Shown here: piece by piece, positions 59,210 through 64,000 of the stretch
How positions within the stretch are numbered: position 1 is the first letter of the stretch
Layout: each line of letters starts with the position of its first letter
DNA from: Heterodera schachtii
Lineage: Eukaryota > Nematoda > Chromadorea > Rhabditida > Heteroderidae
DNA: 64,000 nucleotides
NCBI GenBank assembly: GCA_023374025.1
Contig: SIJG01000178.1
Location: 130,030 to 194,029 of the forward strand
Direction of reading: 5' to 3'
Position numbers and translations under genes: made by a program
The notes under the pieces: generated by a model
What the model saw: only the letters and a program-made list of their open reading frames with translations
Database searches by the model: none
What the model was told of the DNA's origin: nothing

Positions 59210-60205
59210 AAATATATTTATTGTTTATGGAAGGTGTGAAACATAATAAAAAAATCAAAATTCACTGCTAAAATATAAAAATTAAATTTTTTAAACCAAT
59301 TTTAAAATATAATTTTCAAGAAATATCATGTAAATGAGAAATTGGACAAGTATAAAACTTAATTAAAAATTATTTATAAGAATTAAAAGTATCTCTATTC
59401 TTTTAAGATATCTTATTAAGTAAATTCTTTTAAAGTAAGAAAGAAAATTAAATTATTATTGTTTATTTGAAATTTATAAAATTAGAAATAACGAGGTTAT
59501 TTTAAATAGATAAAGTTTAGTGTTTTGCTTTATTATTAAACCTTACTTTTTATAATTTTTTTTATTAAAGGTATATATATATTATCTCTTAAAAAACTTG
59601 CTTAAAATATATTACTTTGTTATACACTTGTATTGAGTATTAATAGTTTTTATATCTCATTTAATTGCTGAATATAATGTATATAAATCTAAAAAAAATT
59701 ATAAAACAAAATTTAATATACATTGGTTATAAATATATACATTATATTCAGCAATTAAATGAGATATAAAAACTATTAATACTCAATACAAGTGTATAAC
59801 AAAGTAATATATTTTAAGCAAGTTTTTTAAGAGATAATATATATACGTTTAATAAAAAAAATTATAAAAAGTAAGGTTTAATAATAAAGCAAAACACTAA
59901 ACTTTATCTATTTAAAATAACCTCGTTATTTCTAATTTTATAAATTTCAAATAAACAATAATAATTTAATTTTCTTTCTTACTTTAAAAGAACTTACTTA
60001 ATAAGATATCTTAAAAGAATAGAGATACTTTTAATTCTTATAAATAATTTTTAATTAAGTTTTATACTGGTCCAATTTCTCATTTACATGATATTTCTTG
60101 TAATTATATTTTAAAATTGGTTTAAAAAATTTAATTTATATTTTAGCAGTGAATTTTTGATTTTTTTATTATGTTTCACACCTTCCATAAACAATAAATA
60201 TATTT
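59210..60205. repeat. 996-bp A+T-rich palindrome (Pal4)
   Basis: Arms 59210-59685 and 59734-60205 are inverted copies with few mismatches around a 48-bp loop. The outer tip reads AAATATATTTATTGTTTATG. Sequences of Pal3 and Pal4 arms are unrelated. No target duplication was seen. Transcripts across it would fold into a hairpin of about 470 bp. Confidence 0.9.
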
Positions 60206-60390
60206 CTCTTTTATTTTTAAAAAATAAGGAAACATAAAAATTTCATCTATATCATTTTACTTGATAACGGGAATTCAGTAAATAAATAATTCTGTCAAAT
60301 AAAACTTTTATAAAAATTTAATGCATTTTAGATTCATCAAATTATAGTAATTAGAACTTATAAGTTTATGCAAGTTTTTATTTTTTTTGC

Positions 60391-60493
60391 TTTTTCTCGG
60401 CTTAGATCAAAAGGATAAAATCTCTGTCTTGACAAAATGACATATTTTGTCCCAGCTAAGGGCCTTAAAAAAAGAGATACAGAGCGAGAAAAA
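60391..60493. ncRNA. Candidate structured RNA or hairpin element, about 103 nt
   Basis: Nested pairings are visible: TTTTTCTCG with CGAGAAAAA at the outside, GGCTTAG with CTAAG (60399-60405 and 60456-60460), and GACAAAAT with ATTTTGTC (60431-60438 and 60444-60451) around a GACAT loop. The plus-strand start CTCGGCTTAGATCAAA recalls the 5' end of U2 snRNA, but the invariant GTAGTA branch-site word is replaced, so a working U2 is ruled out. It could be a decayed snRNA copy, a small transposon with inverted tips or another RNA. Confidence 0.3.
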
Positions 60494-63400
60494 TTGATCA
60501 AATAGAAAAAATTAGTATTATAGAATACAAAAATTATAAATTTTAATTTGTAAAAATTGAATTTATTTAAATGGCATTTTAGGAACGAGCACTAAGAAAA
60601 ATTGGAATTATTTGGTTTATGTTTATTAATATTTGTTGATTCTATTATATGTATTATTTATGGATTAATATTTATCAAATGAAATTTTTTATTTTTCATT
60701 TTATTATTTTTTTAACGTTATTTTTCACTTAAAGAATTTGCGAGCATGTTAATTATTTTAAAATCCATATAAATTCTACAACCAATATTGAATTAATTTG
60801 CATAATTGAAAAAATTCTAAGCCAAAATACTTATACAAAAAAATATAATATTTTTATTTAATAAAAATTTTAAACTTCATTATTAAGTACTAAATATTTA
60901 CAAAAATCTTATAAAAAATATTTTATAGTAAATCTTTCTAAAAGAAAATAATCAAGCTTAACATAAGTTATGGCAGAAATAGTAATTATTCTCATACATC
61001 TTTTTACTTTTATAATTAGCTCTTTTTTTTATCCATATTATTAGTATTTAATTTTCTTGCTAATAATTTTGTTTTACATTAAATTTGAAGTGTTTTTTGA
61101 TTATAAATATATTTCTATAATTTCTTGATCTCACAGAGCGTTTCTGTTTCGTCCATGGGAATACGTCTATAATTACAAGTTTTATCTTTTCATTAATATA
61201 TTTTAATTTTGTTATTAGTTACTCGAATTAAAATAAACCCAAAAGTATTATTTTTTGGAGTTTGCAATGACTTCATAATGGAGAATAAAATAATAATATA
61301 ATTAAATATTTTTTAAATTTCTTTTTCATTAGAAATTTTTTTATATCATTTAAGAGATTTCTTCTTTTTACATATATAATTCTGAACAAAATAAATAGAA
61401 GCAGAAGAAAACAAACATGATATTAATTTCTATTAAATAATTACATTTTTTAAATTTTTGTTAAAATTAATTGTAAAATTTTTTTTATTTTGTTATCTCA
61501 TCAAAGTGATTTTTTCAGGGTCTAATTAATTTAAAGCGTAAATTATTAACAATTTAATATATTTATTCAATAAAAAATAGAAATTCGTTTTTTCTTTATT
61601 TTTACTAGGTTAGTTTAAAATGTTTCTTTATTATTAAAGATAAATGTAGTTTCATAATTCCTCGTGGTACAAAAATTTTTCGCGCGAAATTTTGAAGCAA
61701 CCGCCCTATTTTATTTGTTTTATCATCAATAAAAGTTTTAATTGTTTTGATGTATAATTTATTCAAATATTTTTAAAAATATTTAATGTTCTTATATATT
61801 TTTGTAATAGAAATATTTATTTATTTTTATCAAAAAACATGGCATAAAACCTGAATTTTTAGCTGGGATTTTTTAGGTAAAATATATATTTAAATTTTAT
61901 TTATTTTTGAGAGAATTATTTTAATCCTTCCAACATTAACATGACACTTTTTGTTTGTTGAGATTGCCTTTAAATCCCCTAATTATTTATTTTTTTCTCT
62001 TTATAAAGTTTTTGTCTAAAAATTGTATTTATTTAAAAACTATAAACTTTTCGTTTTAAGATATAAAATTTAATACCAAATAAGTTCGACTTATTTGCAT
62101 AATGTATGCTAATTCAAAGTTTGAAAAAAAAAACAATTTTTTTTTACTTGCTGATTCAATGATAAATTTTATGTTCTCGTTGATTGGCAAATATTTAATT
62201 ATATTCTTTATTTCAATTATTTTATTAAATAAAATGTATTTAATAAACATAATAGTATTTATAATAATTGTGAATTATGCAACTAAAATAGTGCTTAATA
62301 TTTTGTATTAGCGTAAGTATTTTATTTTATTCCCAAATTATTTTAAATTTTTTTGGCGTTTTCGAAAATGGTTATTTTTGTTTTTATTAATATATTCATT
62401 AAATTGTTTTTAGTCTGACTGAATATGTATTTAGATTAATTTTCTATTAAACTCTTGACCAAGAAGAAGTTACCGGCACATTTATCTAATTTGAATTAAC
62501 TAAGGCACTTTTTGGATTTGGTTTTTACTTTTTTCTAAAAAATTAGTTTTGGTTTCTTATTAATTATTCTTCTCAAAACATTTGTTTTGTAATAATTTGT
62601 AGCAACTTTTATATTTTTATAGAACATTAGTCATATTGTTTAACACTTATTGATAACATTTGTATATTATTTTCTTTATTGGATAATTTGCTAAATTAAT
62701 TTTCTTTGGTTTAATTATATAATTAATTAAATATTAAAGATAATTGAATATTAATTTCTTTAATTTGCGTTTTTCAACATGCTGCCCATAAACATTATGT
62801 GTTCAATTGCTGAACAATTAAGGGCTTGAAGTGTTTATTTGGATTAAATAATTTAATTTATTTAGATGTTCAAATCTAGTTGGGTTATGAGTTAACACAT
62901 CCGATTATTCTCTGGCAATTTTTGAATTTTATTTTTATATTTTTATTGATATATATTTTTATTTTAAAAACAATGTTATATTCATTAAGCTTTTAATATT
63001 TAAAAAATTCCATGATTTAATTTTTAATTCAGAAAGAATTTTTAAGTACAAAAATTAATTTTGAATAACTCTACTGGCTAATGAATTGTTTTTTCATTTA
63101 TACGATAAAGTGTATACATTACATTATGAATAAAAAAATTTTATTATTGCTATATCATTATTTCATGGTTTTATTATTTGGAAAATAATAAGATTCTTTA
63201 TAATTTAATCTATTAATAAAATTTAATTATTTTCTAATATTTTTTAGGAATTCTTTTCTATAAAATATAACTTTTAATACAAGTTAGGTGTAATTGATTC
63301 TTTTCAATTTGTTGTTTACTTTTTTTTTATTATTAACGTAACTATTACATAAAACTCTGATTAAATTAATGAAATGTTTTACATATGATGACATCTGGAA

Positions 63401-64000
63401 CAATAATAGTCGTTGTCAAAACCTTCTTATTATTAGAAGTAATTTGTTTATTTCTCTATCCATTCTATCTTTTTTACAATAGTTTTCAATAACATGAAAA
63501 AGAAGCTATTAATTACGAATTATTCTCCACTCATAAATTGAAATATATTTTAAGCCACTAAAATATAAATAATTACATTAAAAATTAAAATATAACTAGA
63601 ATAAGATGATTTTTTTTTATTAAAGTTGACTATTTATTTACAATCTGCTATTTTATTTATTTCTTAATTAAATTAATGATTAATTATTTTTAAACTTCTT
63701 TACGTTTTACAAATTTAAAAAATTGAAATATTTTTAAAAAAGTTACATTTTAAATTAATAATGGCAAAAAATTCTTTTTAAGATATAAAATATTAATTCC
63801 TTATATCTTTATACTAGGTTCAATTTCTCGTAGTCAAACGAAGTGTGAGATGAAATGATTAATTAAATATCTTTTAATATAACAATTCTTTTTAAAAGAA
63901 TTAATAAAATAAATTTGCAGCATAACTTTTTTTTTTTCTCGAAATATTTTAAGTGTTTAAACAAAAACAATTAAAATTTTTTCATTCGCAATCTAAGATG
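60494..64000. other. A+T-rich non-coding stretch to the window end
   Basis: Frames at 62056-62250 and 62102-62311 overlap on opposite strands and are low-complexity. The 12-bp palindrome TTTCGCGCGAAA (about 61678-61689) is isolated. No gene, repeat or RNA was supported. Confidence 0.5.

Noticed and set aside
60391..60440. Functional U2 snRNA gene
   Set aside because: The invariant GTAGTA branch-site word and the following conserved stem are missing and there is no Sm-site context.
62056..62311. Overlapping 64- and 69-codon frames on opposite strands
   Set aside because: Both are F/I/K/L/N/Y strings expected in long A+T-rich DNA, without motifs or splice context.

Overview
This window is very A+T-rich eukaryotic DNA, about four fifths A+T by eye. 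I found no complete host protein-coding gene, no intact tRNA or rRNA gene, no bacterial operon structure and no CRISPR array. The only convincing coding sequence is a three-exon, internally shortened hAT-type transposase inside its own transposon (43658-44942). Its two introns are very short (56 and 43 bp) and end in AATTTCAG and TTTTTCAG. That acceptor style, with the base composition, suggests an A+T-rich nematode (Meloidogyne-like or Strongyloides-like). This is an inference from a single gene; another small-intron eukaryote is possible.

The rest is a graveyard of non-autonomous DNA transposons in A+T-rich filler. Left part (1-21 kb): a TA-flanked MITE (675-1564), a G+C hairpin islet (3890-4010), a GGTCCCGG-rich repeat (9125-9335), a 389-bp MITE with an 8-bp target duplication (10037-10425), a second hairpin islet (13079-13133), a near-perfect 1,073-bp palindrome with TA duplications (14560-15632), a small inverted-repeat element (18411-18684), a 240-bp direct duplication flanking a C-rich tract (18778-19939), and G+C-rich transposon debris (20715-21115).

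Middle part (22-45 kb): short G+C-elevated coding-like islets (22270-22359, 23590-23662, 36269-36412, 38531-38620), an inverted-repeat element with tandem terminal units (25945-26585), direct repeats near 28 kb, a long-TIR MITE (29046-29414), a diverged second palindrome (33910-35021) homologous to the first, a degenerate tandem array (35063-35755), a MITE whose terminal word reappears as an adjacent 110-bp satellite (39689-40570), and the hAT element.

Right part (45-64 kb): tRNA-like relics (near 45.9, 49.4 and 57.0 kb), CCGG-rich hAT-like ends (47.5 and 57.2 kb), a TC-rich islet (56.2 kb), two large palindromes placed exactly end to end (58634-60205), and a compact candidate RNA hairpin (60391-60493).

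These parts do not form a metabolic or defence system. The shared biology is transposition. The two 1.1-kb palindromes carry an outer and an inner copy of the terminal word in each arm, the IR/DR layout known from Tc1-like transposons. The hAT copy encodes a protein that keeps the dimerisation region but lacks the catalytic core. A family of G+C hairpins shows pairing-preserving changes. No computation was run; family assignments rest on termini, target duplications and motif reading.
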